From: Lumbricus rubellus
Lineage: Eukaryota; Annelida; Clitellata; Crassiclitellata; Lumbricidae
Assembly (NCBI GenBank): GCA_945859605.1
Contig: OX243815.1
Coordinates: 44,788,486 to 44,852,485, forward strand
Length of the DNA stretch: 64,000 nt
Direction of reading: 5' to 3'
Each line of letters opens with the position of its first letter. Positions within the stretch are counted from its first letter, which is position 1. The notes under the pieces were generated by a model, which was not told where the DNA came from, made no database searches, and saw only the letters and a list, made by a program, of their open reading frames with translations. A program made the position numbers and the translations under genes. This document shows, one piece after another, positions 11,601 through 22,439 of this stretch.

Positions 11601-14596
11601 TTTCTTGTGTGATGGTTGTTGTTGTAGGCTGACCGTATAAACAACGCTATTGGTTGTGCTTTCCGTATCTGCCTCGAAAAGAAACACAAAGCTCGAATGG
11701 AAAGACAGTGGATGGCTTCATCCACAGCTACTCCTCCTCCTACTCCTCCTCCTCTACAGCATGGCTCACTCGGAAGCTCAGTGGTTCCGGTTGGAACAAT
11801 TACCACACCTACGCGAACCACTGCAGGTGATTCAAATAGTCATCTGCTTAAAATGGTGACTTATAATGATTGTATAATTATAGTCTAAGCATCGATGGAC
11901 CTACAGGGTTGAAATTGTCAATACAATTATGTAGAGCCTATGTATAATTTTGTATATACACTGTGTCCGGTTAAAAAGTAGCCCCCAAACAAAAGTGTCA
12001 CAACTCGGTCAAAACTTTTAGGATATGTCTGAAATTTTAAACACAGCAACAGTGACCATATTTACATGAGATTTCAAAGTCGTTTGCAAATATTCGCGAG
12101 TTTGTCAAATTTATGAGCGTTTGCGTTGGAGCGCCGAAAAATTGAACTTCCAGCATGGAAAACCTGAAAAGAAGTGAAATTCAGCTATATATGGCACCCA
12201 AAAATGTGTTCCTTGTTCTCGGACACACCACCGTAGACGTAATAGATTAATAGCTATCCAGGGATACACTCGGCTTCATATCCTGCAGCTGTGGCCGACC
12301 AGCAGTCCAGACTTTGATCCGGAGAACATGTACTGGAGGAGCACGTTTTTCGTTCACGCGTATTCATGACATCGATAACCGTAGGGCGTAGGGCGCGTCT
12401 GTTTGAAAATTGGCGGTTGTTTAACCAGGTGATCATCGAAAGGACCATCAAACAGTAGCGTCTAAGTCTACGGTCGTGTGTCGGTGAACAAGATGGACAT
12501 TTTTAACGCCAGATTTAGTTGAATTTCACTTCCTTTCAAGTTTTCCATGTTGGAAAGTTCAATTTTTTGGTGCTCCAACGCAAACACTCATAAATTTGAC
12601 AAACTCATGTATATTTCTAATCGGTTTTAGAATCTCGTGTAGGCCTAAATATGGCCGCTGTTGTTGTGTTTGAAATTTCAGACAAATCCTAAAAGTTTTG
12701 ACCGAGTTGTGACACTTTTGTTTGGGGGCTACTTTTTAACCGGACACAGTGTATATATAATATGCATATGTGGGCATGTGATGGGTCAACTTGCACTGCT
12801 ATTGGATATCGTGCATCATTAGGCCACGCCGCCACGCGCCAAACCCACCACCCCGGTCAGAATGCGAACTGGACACGAACACGAGCATAGACCTAGTGGC
12901 ATTTAGTAGGCTGCCTAGGCAACGGAGAGTATAGGCCACGTGTAGTCATGCTGAACTTACTATCTTACGCACATCTTGTGCCATAGTTTATTTATTATAG
13001 TAATAAGTTCTATAATATAATTATATATTATATCTATAATATATATATATATATATTATATAGGGTAGAGTCATGTGCGACCCGTGGCCTATGGTTAGGC
13101 CCTACATTGCAAGCAATAGGGTGACCTAGCTATAATAGGTTATATTCATAAATAAACTAAGGCTGCGCATTTTACTGATTAATTAATTGATTAATCGTTA
13201 AAATTTATAATGAATTATTTCAGATTTTCAAACTATAGCCAAAAATTAATTAATCGATGAAAATTTTAACGATTAGGCCTAATCGTTCTGCTGCAAATTG
13301 GATATAGGCTAACAGGCCCAGTGCAGGCTTAAGTTTGGTTGTCATTAGACACCTTTAAAACCCATTCAACCATTGCTATACAAACACTGAATCACGCAAG
13401 GATAACAATATTTAATTAATAAAAGATAAATGGAAATTTACACTCGACAATCGACTATAGTATTATTATAGTCGAATTTTTCGGTAGCTAGCCTATAGCC
13501 CTATACAGTATACATGTACATCATAATACATGCCCACGTATTACACAGACCTATGTAAAAAATTACATTGGAGAAACTTTACGAAATGTGTGAGACCTTC
13601 TCTAATCCAAGACGACATTTTCCATTTGCAGCTCGACAACTGAAGCCTATAAAAGACCAAACTATGGAACGTAGGCCTATCATCCACATTGAACTGTTAT
13701 ACACCGTGATTAAAAAAACGTAAGCCAAATTATTTTTCATATATCTCTAATGTCTGATAACATATCGAGCTAGAATTTATTTTCCGAATATTTAGAGAAT
13801 TGGACCAAGAATATGATTTCAAAATTTCATGAGATAAAGTTGAACGGGAAAAAATATGAATCTTTCAACTTCATAGGCTGAAATTTCAGTTTACAAGCAA
13901 TTTTCTGTCAGATTCAATTAAAAAGTAAGCCAAACTGTTTTTCATATATTTCTAATGCCTGATAATTAATCATACAACTTTATCTCATGAAATTTTGGAA
14001 TCATATTATTGGTACAATTCTCTAAATATTTGGAAAATAAATTTTAGCGCGATATGTTATCAGGAATTAGAGATATATGAAAAACAATTTGGCTTACCTC
14101 TTTTGAATCACGGTGTATATACTTAGGCTACACGTACGGTTGCTTTGTGAAATATTAAGCCTAATATCTGCCATATATACGCTGGGTCAAGTCGAGCTTC
14201 ACTATGGTATAGGCCTATAGATGATAAGATAATGTCCCTGGCAAAGCCAAACGTCAAAGTAAACTATAGGTTTACTGCGAGTCGATGTAAAGTTCCTATT
14301 CAAAGTATTCATGTAGGATACTATAGGCTAGCCTATGATTATGCAAACAGTCTATGTGCGCCTGTTAGATGGAATTAGGACTACTAGCTTACTTAACGCT
14401 TAATTCTATTTTCCTGGTGTCTGTTTTGACAGCAACTTCAGAATCGTCATCAACGGTATCGTCAACGGCCACGGCAATGGCAGCCATCCACATTGCACAA
14501 CCACCGCAGTCGCAAATGCATAAGGTGCAAGAAACTGCCGTCGATCTCTTTGATCTTGCGTGGAAGTCCAAAGCACAACAGGACGCACGTGCTTAG
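5660..14596 (+). CDS. Numb-family PTB-domain adaptor, short form, complete seven-exon gene
   Basis: Numb proteins are cortical endocytic adaptors that oppose Notch. Coding exons: 5660-5800, 8632-8700, 9814-9870, 10360-10437, 10863-11000, 11628-11826, 14433-14596. All junctions are GT/AG and in frame, giving 281 residues (stop TAG 14594). I chose ATG 5660; ATG 5672 is also possible. Residues ~28-185 form a PTB domain: HQWRDDERRVRNGFCNFTVK, then YLGYVEV, GELRVSGDKL, IEKISFCGP, WKWICHCF and INNAIGCAFRICLEKK. These align with Numb HQW..DE..VR, YLG.VEV, IEKVSFCAP, RRWICHCF and HAVGCAF..CLE. A TPPPTPPP stretch follows (~196-203), then a Ser/Thr/Ala/Gln tail with DLFDLAW near residue 268, possibly a clathrin or AP-2 contact. 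Numb is usually over 500 residues with NPF/DPF motifs; this one lacks them. It may be a divergent paralogue, or a longer isoform may use exons I did not detect. Confidence 0.8.
5808..6097. mobile_element. hAT-type MITE at the splice donor of Numb-like exon 1
   Basis: 290 bp element starting CAGTAGCGGCGGCAGGGGGG and ending (reversed) CAGTGGCGGCGCCAGGATTT. It is flanked by the 8 bp duplication GGTAGGAA at 5800-5807 and 6098-6105. The duplication contains the last exon base and the donor GTAGGAA, so a second donor-like sequence now exists at the right end. The interior is rich in G and C runs. Confidence 0.85.
6464..8589. mobile_element. DNA transposon relic with GGGGAGACCGGGGCTA ends
   Basis: Ends are perfect inverted repeats GGGGAGACCGGGGCTA, followed on both sides by AAGTAAC. 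The flanks are TATATA, so the target duplication is TA or longer and cannot be fixed. Motifs such as GGTTGGTTGTAAC recur near both ends. No transposase is recognisable. A TTAA-type element (7076-8060) is nested inside. The whole lies in intron 1 of the Numb-like gene. Confidence 0.7.
7076..8060. mobile_element. piggyBac-type MITE, TTAA-flanked, with G-run hairpins
   Basis: TTAA at 7072-7075 and 8061-8064 bounds ends CCCTCAGGCTACCAAG and (reversed) CCCTCGGGCTACCAAG. TTAA targets and CCCT ends are characteristic of piggyBac elements. Just inside each end, and again at ~7840-7872, lies a palindrome of the form GGGGGGTGGTTACCACCCCC. The centre holds diverged copies of CACTTCCGGT. No coding capacity is visible. 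Confidence 0.75.
8936..9438 (-). mobile_element. RTE-like LINE 3' fragment with inverted (fold-back) 5' end
   Basis: The minus strand encodes the C-terminal part of a LINE endonuclease-reverse transcriptase: LYGAETWTMRKEDVQRLEAF, RKMEKISWTKHVSNEEV, RQKNWVGHLLRGDSL and EGKRCRGRPRQKLLDG, all hallmarks of RTE-type ORF ends. The plus-strand left end is (CTT)n. The flanks share the 11 bp duplication TGTTGAAGTAT (8925-8935, 9439-9449). Bases 9327-9378 and 9386-9437 are a perfect 52 bp inverted repeat with a 7 bp spacer, so the 5' end of the insert is inverted and folded back. It lies in intron 2 of the Numb-like gene. Confidence 0.85.
10015..10285. repeat. 24 bp minisatellite in a Numb-like intron
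   Basis: About eleven copies of GTTATTCTTTTGGATATTTT plus CCTG (24 bp). Because 24 is a multiple of three, frames stay open and read as repeated FFWIFSCY-like peptides, but this lies within intron 3 and is not coding. Confidence 0.9.
10632..10800 (+). repeat. 5'-truncated SINE copy
   Basis: Starts at the box B-like GGTTCGAATCCACATCAAGC, continues with CGCCACGCAGGGACCTT, and ends with GTCGGGAGCGCCTCTGAA. It is the same family as 48991-49195. Just upstream (about 10475-10530) lies a second tRNA-like head in the opposite orientation (GAACCTGGAACCCTCAGGCT). Both lie in intron 4. Confidence 0.7.
11112..11257. mobile_element. hAT-type MITE, 8 bp target duplication
   Basis: 146 bp element with ends CAGCGCTTGAAGTG and (reversed) CAGCGCTAAAAGTG, flanked by TATGCTTG at 11104-11111 and 11258-11265. 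The body contains GTGGCAGGACGGTCATGGAC. A second copy lies at 59430-59569 with a different target duplication, which confirms mobility. It sits in intron 5 of the Numb-like gene. Confidence 0.85.
11959..12751. mobile_element. Mariner/Tc1-like element with very long inverted repeats, decayed
   Basis: TA dinucleotides flank ends CACTGTGTCCGGTTAAAAAG and its reverse complement. The inverted repeats extend about 240 bp on each side with scattered mismatches. The central part still reads LWPTSSPDFDPENMYW on the plus strand (about 12272-12340), which resembles the WPxxSPDLNPIENxW motif of mariner transposases. The frame is otherwise broken. It lies in intron 6 of the Numb-like gene. Confidence 0.75.
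13702..14115. mobile_element. TA-flanked MITE with long inverted repeats
   Basis: Ends are CACCGTGATTAAAAAAACGT and (reversed) CACCGTGATTCAAAAGAGGT with TA on both sides. The arms match for roughly 180 bp, sharing GTAAGCCAAA and CATATATCTCTAAT. An extra partial copy of the arm lies near the centre (about 13920-13960). No coding sequence. It lies in intron 6 of the Numb-like gene. Confidence 0.75.
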
Positions 14597-14839
14597 ATAA
14601 GTCACGTGACAACCAGACTAATTATTATTTCCTTGCGAGCTAAAGTTCGTGCTATTCTTACCGAAGTGAATATTGTGTCCAATTCTGCTCGAAACTAGTA
14701 TTCCTATAAACAAATGATTTTTTCTTAGCACAGAAACTGACTTTGTTTTTGAACAAACGCTATGTAGTGACTAGTGACGGCGTTAAGACTTTTAGTATAG
14801 TATTGATCCAGGACTATTAAAATGGTGTAGCACTGGCCC

Positions 14840-15060
14840 CAGGGCTTTTTTGGTGTGCAGTTCTACACAAAATGTGTAGTTCTAACGTATAGCCTATGAA
14901 TTTGTGCAGCCGTGCAAGCACTTTGTGCAGTTAAAAATTGTTAAATAACTGTGTCCATTAGCCTATATCCATTGTCCATTGATTTGAAATAATTTACCAT
15001 GGAGCGTGGAAAGGGAGAAACTGGGTTGTGCAATTCTCAAATTCTTTAAAGGAGAGTAGG
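14840..15060 (+). mobile_element. hAT-like MITE, CAGGGCTTTTTT end
   Basis: Begins CAGGGCTTTTTTGGTGTGCA and contains ATTTACCATGGAGCGTGG and GGGTTGTGCAATTCT. Related copies are at about 51620-51852, where the right end AAAAAAGCCCTG survives, and at about 36240-36430. The right border here is unclear. Confidence 0.55.
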
Positions 15061-15523
15061 CCGACTGGACCAGGTGTAGCCTATCGTTAAGTCTTTGCTT
15101 CAGTAAGCTAGAATCTGCTAGATGCCAGATCTATGGAAGTTGTTTTTTTTAAACTGAAGTGAGATTGACGATAAAGATTCTTGCATAAATAAATGTTGGA
15201 TTGACAAAAAATTCTTGGTGACATAATTATGTAAAAGTTGAATCGATGACAGTAATTCTTGCCAGAGCAGAATTCCGGATTGGTAAAATTTGTATTTTCC
15301 TCATATGGAATTAGCTGAATTTAAAACAAAATTATCATGAACACTGCTAGACTGCTTACTGGCAGGCCTACTTACTAATGTCAAATACGACATTGAAAGA
15401 ATTTAAATAATTCCGCAACATAAACTCTAGTTTAACCCAGACGAGTTTTAGTCAGCAGAACGTACTGAAGGAATGATATACATGTACCAAGTTTTCACCT
15501 TTCACTTTTTATATAGAACAACT

Positions 15524-15631
15524 CGGAGCCTTCTATTACTGAGAGTTCGGCATTCAACGGTAATGAGAAACTCGCGCTGTGATTGGTTGAAATTCATGGG
15601 CTCCATTTTAGTTCAGTAATAGAAGGCTCTG
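15524..15631. mobile_element. Short MITE, 19 bp inverted repeats
   Basis: Ends CGGAGCCTTCTATTACTGA and (reversed) CAGAGCCTTCTATTACTGA. The flanks GAACAACT (15516-15523) and GAACAATT (15632-15639) are an 8 bp target duplication with one mismatch, which suits a hAT-type element of 108 bp. Confidence 0.7.
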
Positions 15632-15787
15632 GAACAATTTGGTCGTCAGTGGCGTCATCTTGTGAATGTTTGAACTCGCCATCTAGCGAACTATCAGCAC
15701 ACTGAATGCATTATAACATAAAATTTAATGACACACTACTGAAATGTCTTTAATCTTTGGACAACTGTTGTACGACGATAATAATAA

Positions 15788-16267
15788 CACTGCATCACAA
15801 ATTTTAACTTTTTTTCTGCTACCAAATTTTTTTTGACTGTTTTATATAGAATTTGATGTGCTGAACACGATGGTGTGCTCAGAATTTTTGCATCACGTCA
15901 GGTTTTTGAGAAAAACAATTTGCAAGATTTTAATTTAAATGCTCCTTATTGCATATATTTAAAATATACTATAAATTAATTTTGTTACTTCCGAAATTTT
16001 TTTTCTGTTTTATATAGAATTTGACGTGCTGAACACGATGGTGTGCTCAGAATTGTTGTATCACGTAAGGTTTTTGAGAAAAACCGCATGCAAGAGTTTA
16101 ACCGAAATGCTCGTTTATTGCATGCATTTGCAATACAGTATAATTTAATTTCAACTAAAAATCTAGACGTGATGGACAAAAACGGATTTCAGATTTGGAA
16201 TCAGCACATCAAATTTAGTAAGGTACAGTTCACAGAATCCCAGTAGCAAAATTCTTGTGACGCAGTG
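15788..16267. mobile_element. MITE with an internal 168 bp tandem duplication
   Basis: Ends CACTGCATCACAA and (reversed) CACTGCGTCACAAG, flanked by TAATAA. Inside, a unit with TTTATATAGAATTTGA and GTGCTGAACACGATGGTGTG is repeated with a 168 bp period (about 15837 and 16005). A third partial copy (GCACATCAAATTT) is inverted near 16205. Apparent short ORFs here are not genes. Confidence 0.7.
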
Positions 16268-16269
16268 TA

Positions 16270-17340
16270 ATAACCACCGATTTACTCGTTGCTTCAAGTC
16301 TCCTATGTACAACAAATAATGTACACTTACTTTCTACCCAATACAATTATACCATCTATGCACACACAACAATAGAAAATATGAACCTATGCAATCTGTC
16401 ACCTGACAAAACAAATATGAAATATGTAAAACAACAATCATAAAATAATAAGAATAATTCTAGTAATTAACTTTTGTAATTCTCGATGCATCGTTAGACA
16501 CGTAAATAATAAGGAACCAAGCAACACGATTTTCTTTAAACATCAGTTCACATTTCAAGTATGCATATGAGTGTATATATAATTATTGTGTTAACAATGT
16601 TAAAGCTGTCACGTAAGAATTGATTTCAGATTTCATGTCATGATTCTTTGCAATCAACAGATGGCCTTTCCTTTCATCATTTAACATGAGTGGTTCAGTC
16701 ATGTCTAACAGCCTGCTTGTAAGACTAAGTATTGAACCACTTAACGTGGTCCCATTATTAGACTCAGAACTGTTACTGATCTATATAATATGGTTTGGCA
16801 AATCCTGTGTCTTTATGGACCACTGCTCGAAAATCCAAGATGACGTTTATATCAACAAACCATTATCATAAAAGAACCTGGTGCCCCAAGAAATGGTGAA
16901 TCAAACTCTGAAATTGTCAATTGTCCGTACAAATACTCAAGAGGTACTTAGTAAACATAACAATTGTTATTTTAATTGTAACCGAACATTAATATATCGC
17001 TGCAAAGATATCAGTAGCGCTTATATGAAAAAATTAACTTATTTTTGAACATGATGGCTTTGGCTTCTTGAACAGATACAGGAAGACTACTGTAACAGAG
17101 GCACATTGCCAAGCAACCCGAAATGTCTGTCCAATTACCCGTTTCAGTTGGCACCTTTGAAGAAGCAAATTGCCACCCTTTAAAAAGCAAATTGCCACCC
17201 TTTAAAAAGCAAATTGTCACTTTTTAAAAGCAACTTGGCACCTTTTAAAAAGCAATTGGCACCAGTCAAAATCGAGTAATTAGCATTAGTACTTCAGTAC
17301 TTCAAACAGTTCAGAATTATGCTAAATCAAAATTTTAAAT
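16270..17340. other. Intergenic stretch; short tandem repeat near the right end
   Basis: AT-rich sequence without recognisable exons. At about 17162-17270 a unit near 22-25 bp (AAAAAGCAAATTGCCACCCT) is repeated four to five times with decay. Confidence 0.5.
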
Positions 17341-17600
17341 TGCACTGGCTCCACTTCCCACAGGCTCAACTTCTTGTCCCCGCAGTCGCACTTCTATCAT
17401 GCAGAGCCGTGCCTATTCTGTTGCTGGCCCTGCAACCTGGAATGGTCTCCATGTGGAACTACGTCTAATGCCAAGAGCCTTTGAGACTACGTTCTACTCT
17501 ACTTTAAAGACCGTTCTCTTTAGTCGTGGTTGGGCCGGGAGCACTTCTGAGTAGATAGTCTTGAAGGCGCACTATCTAAAAATGAAACGAATTCAATAAA
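17340..17600 (+). repeat. L2/CR1-type LINE 3' fragment
   Basis: Encodes a decayed reverse transcriptase C-terminus (SRAYSVAGPATWNGLHVELR-like). It is followed by the shared tail GCCGGGAGCACTTCTGAGTA and CTTGAAGGCGCACTATCTAA. Confidence 0.75.
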
Positions 17601-18396
17601 ACTCAAGTAAGTAGATTAAAAACAGTCAGTCCAAACTAAAATGCTGCCATTAGAACGCAGTTGAAATGTTTACAAACTAACATTTGCCTACAACACAACT
17701 GAAAATTTTAACATATTTTAAAAACAAAACGCTTACAAAATAAGCCGTTCTTTCGATTCAATCTGAAATAAATGGGAACGCTAAAACGAATGCCCAGAAA
17801 TTAAAATCACCAACACCCTGGCTAATCAATCAATCAATCAATCAATCAACAAGACAATACACTGAAAAACACTTTGTGGCATTTATGTGACCCATCTGTC
17901 ACAGTCTTCAGTCGAATTTTTTCACTTTTTGAGTTTAACATATCATTGTAAAGAGAAACAAATTCTCTTTAAAACGACACCAATTTTATCATTCTATCCA
18001 AATCGTAACTTAATTTATCGATGAAAAACTACTTGCATTCATGGACAATATTTTTCCAAAAAATGTATCTAAGTTGGTAATTAATATAAACATTGACCTT
18101 GCTCTAGTTTTTGCTTTTCTTTTTGAAACGAAAATTCCGACTTACGACTGGTTTTGTGCAGATGGGTCACATATCGTTACGCAACACCTGGTCAGAGGAC
18201 GAACTAAAAAAATTTCGTTCAACTTTCATCGCTAGCTGACCATAATGTCATGAACCACCAATTAATTAAGACTTAATGACATTTTTCAAAAACGTTCCAC
18301 ACAAAAATTCTGCCAACAAACACTGCAACTACCCTGGTTTTTTTTACCGGAAGCACAACATGGTAACATGACCATCTGTTTGATCTCTTGGACATC
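17600..18396. other. Intergenic stretch, (ATCA)n microsatellite only
   Basis: AT-rich. The ATCA tetranucleotide is repeated about six times near 17824-17850. No exon or element border is visible. Confidence 0.5.
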
Positions 18397-18815
18397 CTAA
18401 GCTCCGTGCCTTTGTGGAGTTCTTAGAATGCGTCTCCAAACATTCAGATATATATACATTATACACATCACACATACATAAAAATACACAATGTCCACAT
18501 ACATGTATATTCTGGTCTCCAAAGCTCAGCTGTGTAATGCCCCTAAATACCTTTCAAATTATATGCAAAAGCCGTTATCTGCATCTTCAATGTGTTCTGC
18601 TGACTTATACAACAGCTCTTGCCCGGGTGTTTGCTATGGTTGGTCCTTCCATTCCTCAGTCACAAATAAAGACTAAACTAATTACTCATTTTTCCTCATC
18701 AATCTCTCATTCTTTAAATGTATTTCTTTTTCCTCCAGAGTTTCTATGCTGAGTGCGCCTCTGCACAGTCATTCTGCGAGAGGTGCTGTAATAAACCCAT
18801 ACATCCAAACATACA
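18397..18815 (+). repeat. L2/CR1-type LINE 3' fragment
   Basis: Contains a frameshifted RT C-terminus (CPGVCYGWSFHSSVTNKD, the AMVGPS.. motif of the family) and the tail GAGTGCGCCTCTGCACAGTC. It is more diverged than the copy at 32475. Confidence 0.6.
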
Positions 18816-20230
18816 TACATGCATCTAAAGTTAAGTACCCTTAAAAGCATACGTACACAAACATGCACACATAATACATTCAACTCTTTTTTGTCTGTAC
18901 TGTGTTCAAACCCTCGGAAGTGATCTCTAGACGCTGGTAGACAACCCCATCCACAACATATCAACATATTATTTCAACAAAGCAGAGACATCACATTCGA
19001 CACATTTTAAAACTTGAACGGCTGCATAAAAATTACTTTCCCCAGTGCTGTCCTTTTGGTAAACTCTCTCATCTCATCAGTGGAACCAAATCAAGTGATA
19101 TAAAACTGAAGCAACTTCTAAACCGGTAGCTAACAACAACAACAACAACAACATACCTACACTACAGTACACACTACTTCGTGAAAAGACATATGCCACT
19201 GTTGCCACACATGACATACAATCATGGGGATTAAAACCAACGTGGCATAATTCGAACGCATGCCATCATCATACAGCATATGCCACATGATGGTGTGACA
19301 CGCGCCACAGGAATCCCCGGGCACACTTTATGAGCCACTACCGATAAGACATGGCAGGGTGAAACTGGTAAGACATAAGCCATACAGCTAAGGCAAATCA
19401 TATCAATGAAAAATATTTATAAATGAGGGATATCTGCAGCATGTTTAGGATAGCTGTGTGGTTTAACTTGACTGGTTTGAAGATCAGACAAAAGTGACTC
19501 CTGAAGACGGTTTAAATAAGACTACTGAAGACATGTCGTGACTCTCGAAAACCAGTCAAGTGTGACTCTTTAAAGCCAGTCAAGCGCGACTCCAATACAG
19601 TCGCATCCTCACCAGGCCTATTGCCAAATCTATTCTGCTACAACTTTAAACAACAAAAATATCATACAAAACAAATTGCCTACCACACACATACACACAA
19701 GTGCACACCCATACACACACACACATGCGTTTTTTAGCGCACAACTCAACCTACAACTAAAGTTCCAATGCATCATGGAAGCAACATCTATTCTGCAATT
19801 CATGTTCGATTCAAAGACGTGCAACCAGCTCAAAAGATTAGAAAAACATGATCGACATTATTGTGGAAGATCAACTGATTTGTTCATGATTAAGCAACTG
19901 ATTTGTTCGTGATTAAGCAACTGATTTGTTCGTGATTTTAAACAAAAATTGGCATCGGATTTAGAAGGCCGTGACTCACAGCGTAAAAAACCGTTGAGAC
20001 TTAGGTGCTATTGACACATACTTGGACGCTTAAGTTGGCGTAAAAATTCCTTAAAATTAAAGTCATTGAAGATATCATTTGGCAAAGATTCCAATAGCCA
20101 TCACATTGAAAGGTCACTGAAATCTTCTGCGTGAAGTTAAGTAAGATTTCTTGCTTATTTGGCCCCATTTCTGAACGGTGTAAATTATAGGCTTGCACAC
20201 CCCTACCTTTCACGCAATTTCGAAACAACC
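18816..20230. other. Intergenic stretch without recognised genes
   Basis: Contains CA-rich stretches (about 19680-19735), an AAC run at 19134 and three copies of AACTGATTTGTTC at 19874-19930. I see no splice-bounded exon. Confidence 0.5.
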
Positions 20231-20233
20231 ATG

Positions 20234-20330
20234 CAGGGTCAGAATTGTCGGGGGTTGGAAAGGTTCACCCCCAGTCTTTCTTAGGACTCCGCAGTCACAT
20301 CTTCTCTACACCCCACCCCCCAACTGCATA
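20234..20330 (+). repeat. Truncated copy of the MITE at 4101-4238
   Basis: Begins CAGGGTCAGAATTGTCGGGG and contains ACCCCCAGTCTTTCTTAG, both shared with the element in the SINE. No right terminus is visible. Confidence 0.55.
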
Positions 20331-20473
20331 GTCCAACTACTAATTCAGTTATTTTCTACATTTTGATCACTCAGCCTCGCATTCTTGGATCGCCCATCTT
20401 TCTGAAATGCTGGACGTAAACAATTTCCAGCACAGTGCATCAAAAGCTCTCGAACCCATCGTCGATCTTCGCC

Positions 20474-22065
20474 TCACGCTTGCAGCACATGCGCCTTGTG
20501 CTCGTGCAGGCGCAGAAGGTACGGCTTCTGGAATCGGATGCCGCATACACGGCACATGTGCCGCTTGGCCGGCTGCCAACCGTAGTGGAACCGTCGCAGG
20601 TGGACGACCATATTGTGTCGATAGGTAAAGCTCTTGCCGCACTTCGGACACGAGTGCAGCACCGGAACGTAGTCTTTGTCGTGCGTGCGCACGTGCTCCT
20701 TCATGCGCGCCTCGCTGCGGTACGTCTTGCTGCAACGCGTGCAGCGCATCTCCTGCAGCTGCGCCTCGTCGTCGAACCTGTAACCAAGATCGCTCTTGAA
20801 GTCGTCGTCGGAGAGGTTTGGCGCCGGCGCCAGCGCCAAGTCGCTGCTGCTGTTGACCGACGCCGCCGGTTCCTGCTTGATGTGCATTGTCTGCAGCGCC
20901 GAGAGGTGCATGCTGTAGAGGTCGGCGTACTGCCATGCGGAAATGCCTTGCGGTAATGTGGCGCCGCCGAGCAGCAGCGACGAGAACTGCGGCAGCTTGT
21001 TGGAACCCGTCGATGATAGTCTCTCGTTGCTGAGGAAGTCGTGCGAACGGAATGATGTGGCGACCGAGTTGAGCAGCTGCTGCTGCTGCTGCTGGCTGAC
21101 GACTAGGGACGATGGGGCCGCGACCTGGGCCGTTTGGGACGGGGCGACAAACGGGGAAATGGGGCTTGGAATCGGGAGTAAGTCTTTCCGGTCGATGTCG
21201 TCGTTCACCGCGTAGGAGCGGTTGTCGGTGAGGTGAGGTGGTCCGTCGTCGTGCGGCTCTTCGTCGTTCGATCCGTCTGACCAGTCCCCCGGGGTTTCCC
21301 TGGGGTTTTCCGAACCGTTCGATACCCGATTGTGATTAGGGCGGCACTCGACGAGCGCTGCTCCCCCGCCCGAAGTGTCGTAGAAGTCCATCTCTTTGGG
21401 GTCGGTCATCTCGGACGAAAACGAAACGACGTCCGTGCTTTCCTTCGACAGAACAGGCGGATCCTCATCATCCTCATCTTCCTCATCATCCTCAACCCTC
21501 TCCTCGCTCGGATTCATCCCCTGTCCATCACCCAACGTCGTCGTATCAACATCAGTGCTCTTGCTGCATCCGTCCTCTCTCCTCCCCACGCCATTCACCA
21601 TCCCCGAATTCATTCCATCCTCCGCAACATCGAGACGTCCTCCACCGAACCGAATCCTCGGTTTCTCGTGGTTCACCAATTTCTCGTTCTCGTTCCCCAC
21701 ATTACCCCCATTACCCCCGTGTTGCTCGACGAGCGGGAAGAGCGACGAGAGCAGCGAGCCGGACCACTCGATTCCGACGAAATCCTTCTTCACCGCCGCC
21801 GTAGTCGTCTGCGGAACGTTGCCCTTCAGCATCTCGCGGACCATGACCTCGGCCTGCGCGCGGAAGTAGAACTCCTCGAGAATGGCGTACGCCTTCTTCA
21901 CGTTCTCCCACTCACCCTGGAGAAGGCAGATTCCGTCGTTCGGCTGGAAGCACAAGACGTTTGCATTCTCCGTGAGCGTGCTGACGAGCGTCTCCTTCTT
22001 GCCGCGCAGGGTTTCGATCGCATGCGGTGACACCAGAGCGGTCACTAGACTGAACATACTGACAC
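20474..22065 (-). CDS. C2H2 zinc-finger protein, 3' terminal exon (partial)
   Basis: The exon follows acceptor TTGCTTGTAG (phase 1, first bases GT at 22065) and is open for 529 codons to TGA at 20476-20474. An ATG at 22056 could be a start, but the upstream acceptor suggests an earlier exon that I could not find. The N-terminal ~80 residues (LRGKKETLVSTLTENANVLC, then CLLQGEWENVKKAYAILEEF) look like a small alpha/beta domain, perhaps KH-like. A long disordered region follows, with acidic (EDDEEDEDDEDPP) and Gln (QQQQQQ) runs. Three fingers close the protein: CTRC-x12-H-x3-H, CPKC-x12-H-x4-H and CRVC-x12-H-x4-H, with non-canonical linkers. It is probably a nuclear DNA-binding regulator. I do not recognise the orthologue. 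The exon is much more GC-rich than its surroundings, which leaves antisense frames open. Confidence 0.8.
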
Positions 22066-22339
22066 CTACAAGCAACACACCATTGTTGTTATTATTACTA
22101 TAATTATTATTATCAATTATTATTAATTATTATTATTATCATCATTATTATTTATTTTGTCATTTGAATTTGTATGAATAATAATATTTTTTTTGCATCA
22201 ATGTAACGCCTGCAAACTCACTGCGCTTTACATGTACAAGTAAACAACAAGCAACAATCTTAATTAACATCAAACTTAACTAAGTACTAACAGAACAGAC
22301 AGTCTGCAATACACGGTGCCAATAGCAGCCTACAAAGTA

Positions 22340-22415
22340 CGTTCACCCTACGGGATTCGATCTCGGTTCCTCTCGCTCTCCATGCCAGCATGTTATCCAA
22401 TGCGCTACCTTCCCA
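22340..22415 (-). repeat. tRNA-like SINE head
   Basis: Minus strand reads GGTAGCGCATTGGATAACAT (box A-like), then GAGATCGAATCCCGTAGGG (box B-like). It cannot fold as a complete tRNA with matched acceptor ends, so I take it as a SINE head of a second family. Confidence 0.5.
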
Positions 22416-22439
22416 TCCCCAATCTACTCGATCTCAGAA

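Noticed and set aside
14340..14432. Numb-like exon 7 as a separate small gene starting at ATG 14369
   Set aside because: The stretch before 14433 ends in a good acceptor (TGTCTGTTTTGACAG), and the exon joins exon 6 in frame, so an independent gene is unnecessary.
20435..22030. Long plus-strand frames of 150-230 codons
   Set aside because: They lie antisense to the GC-rich zinc-finger exon and contain no recognisable domain.
22340..22415. A possible second tRNA gene on the minus strand
   Set aside because: Box A- and box B-like sequences are present, but the acceptor and anticodon stems do not pair; a SINE head is more likely.
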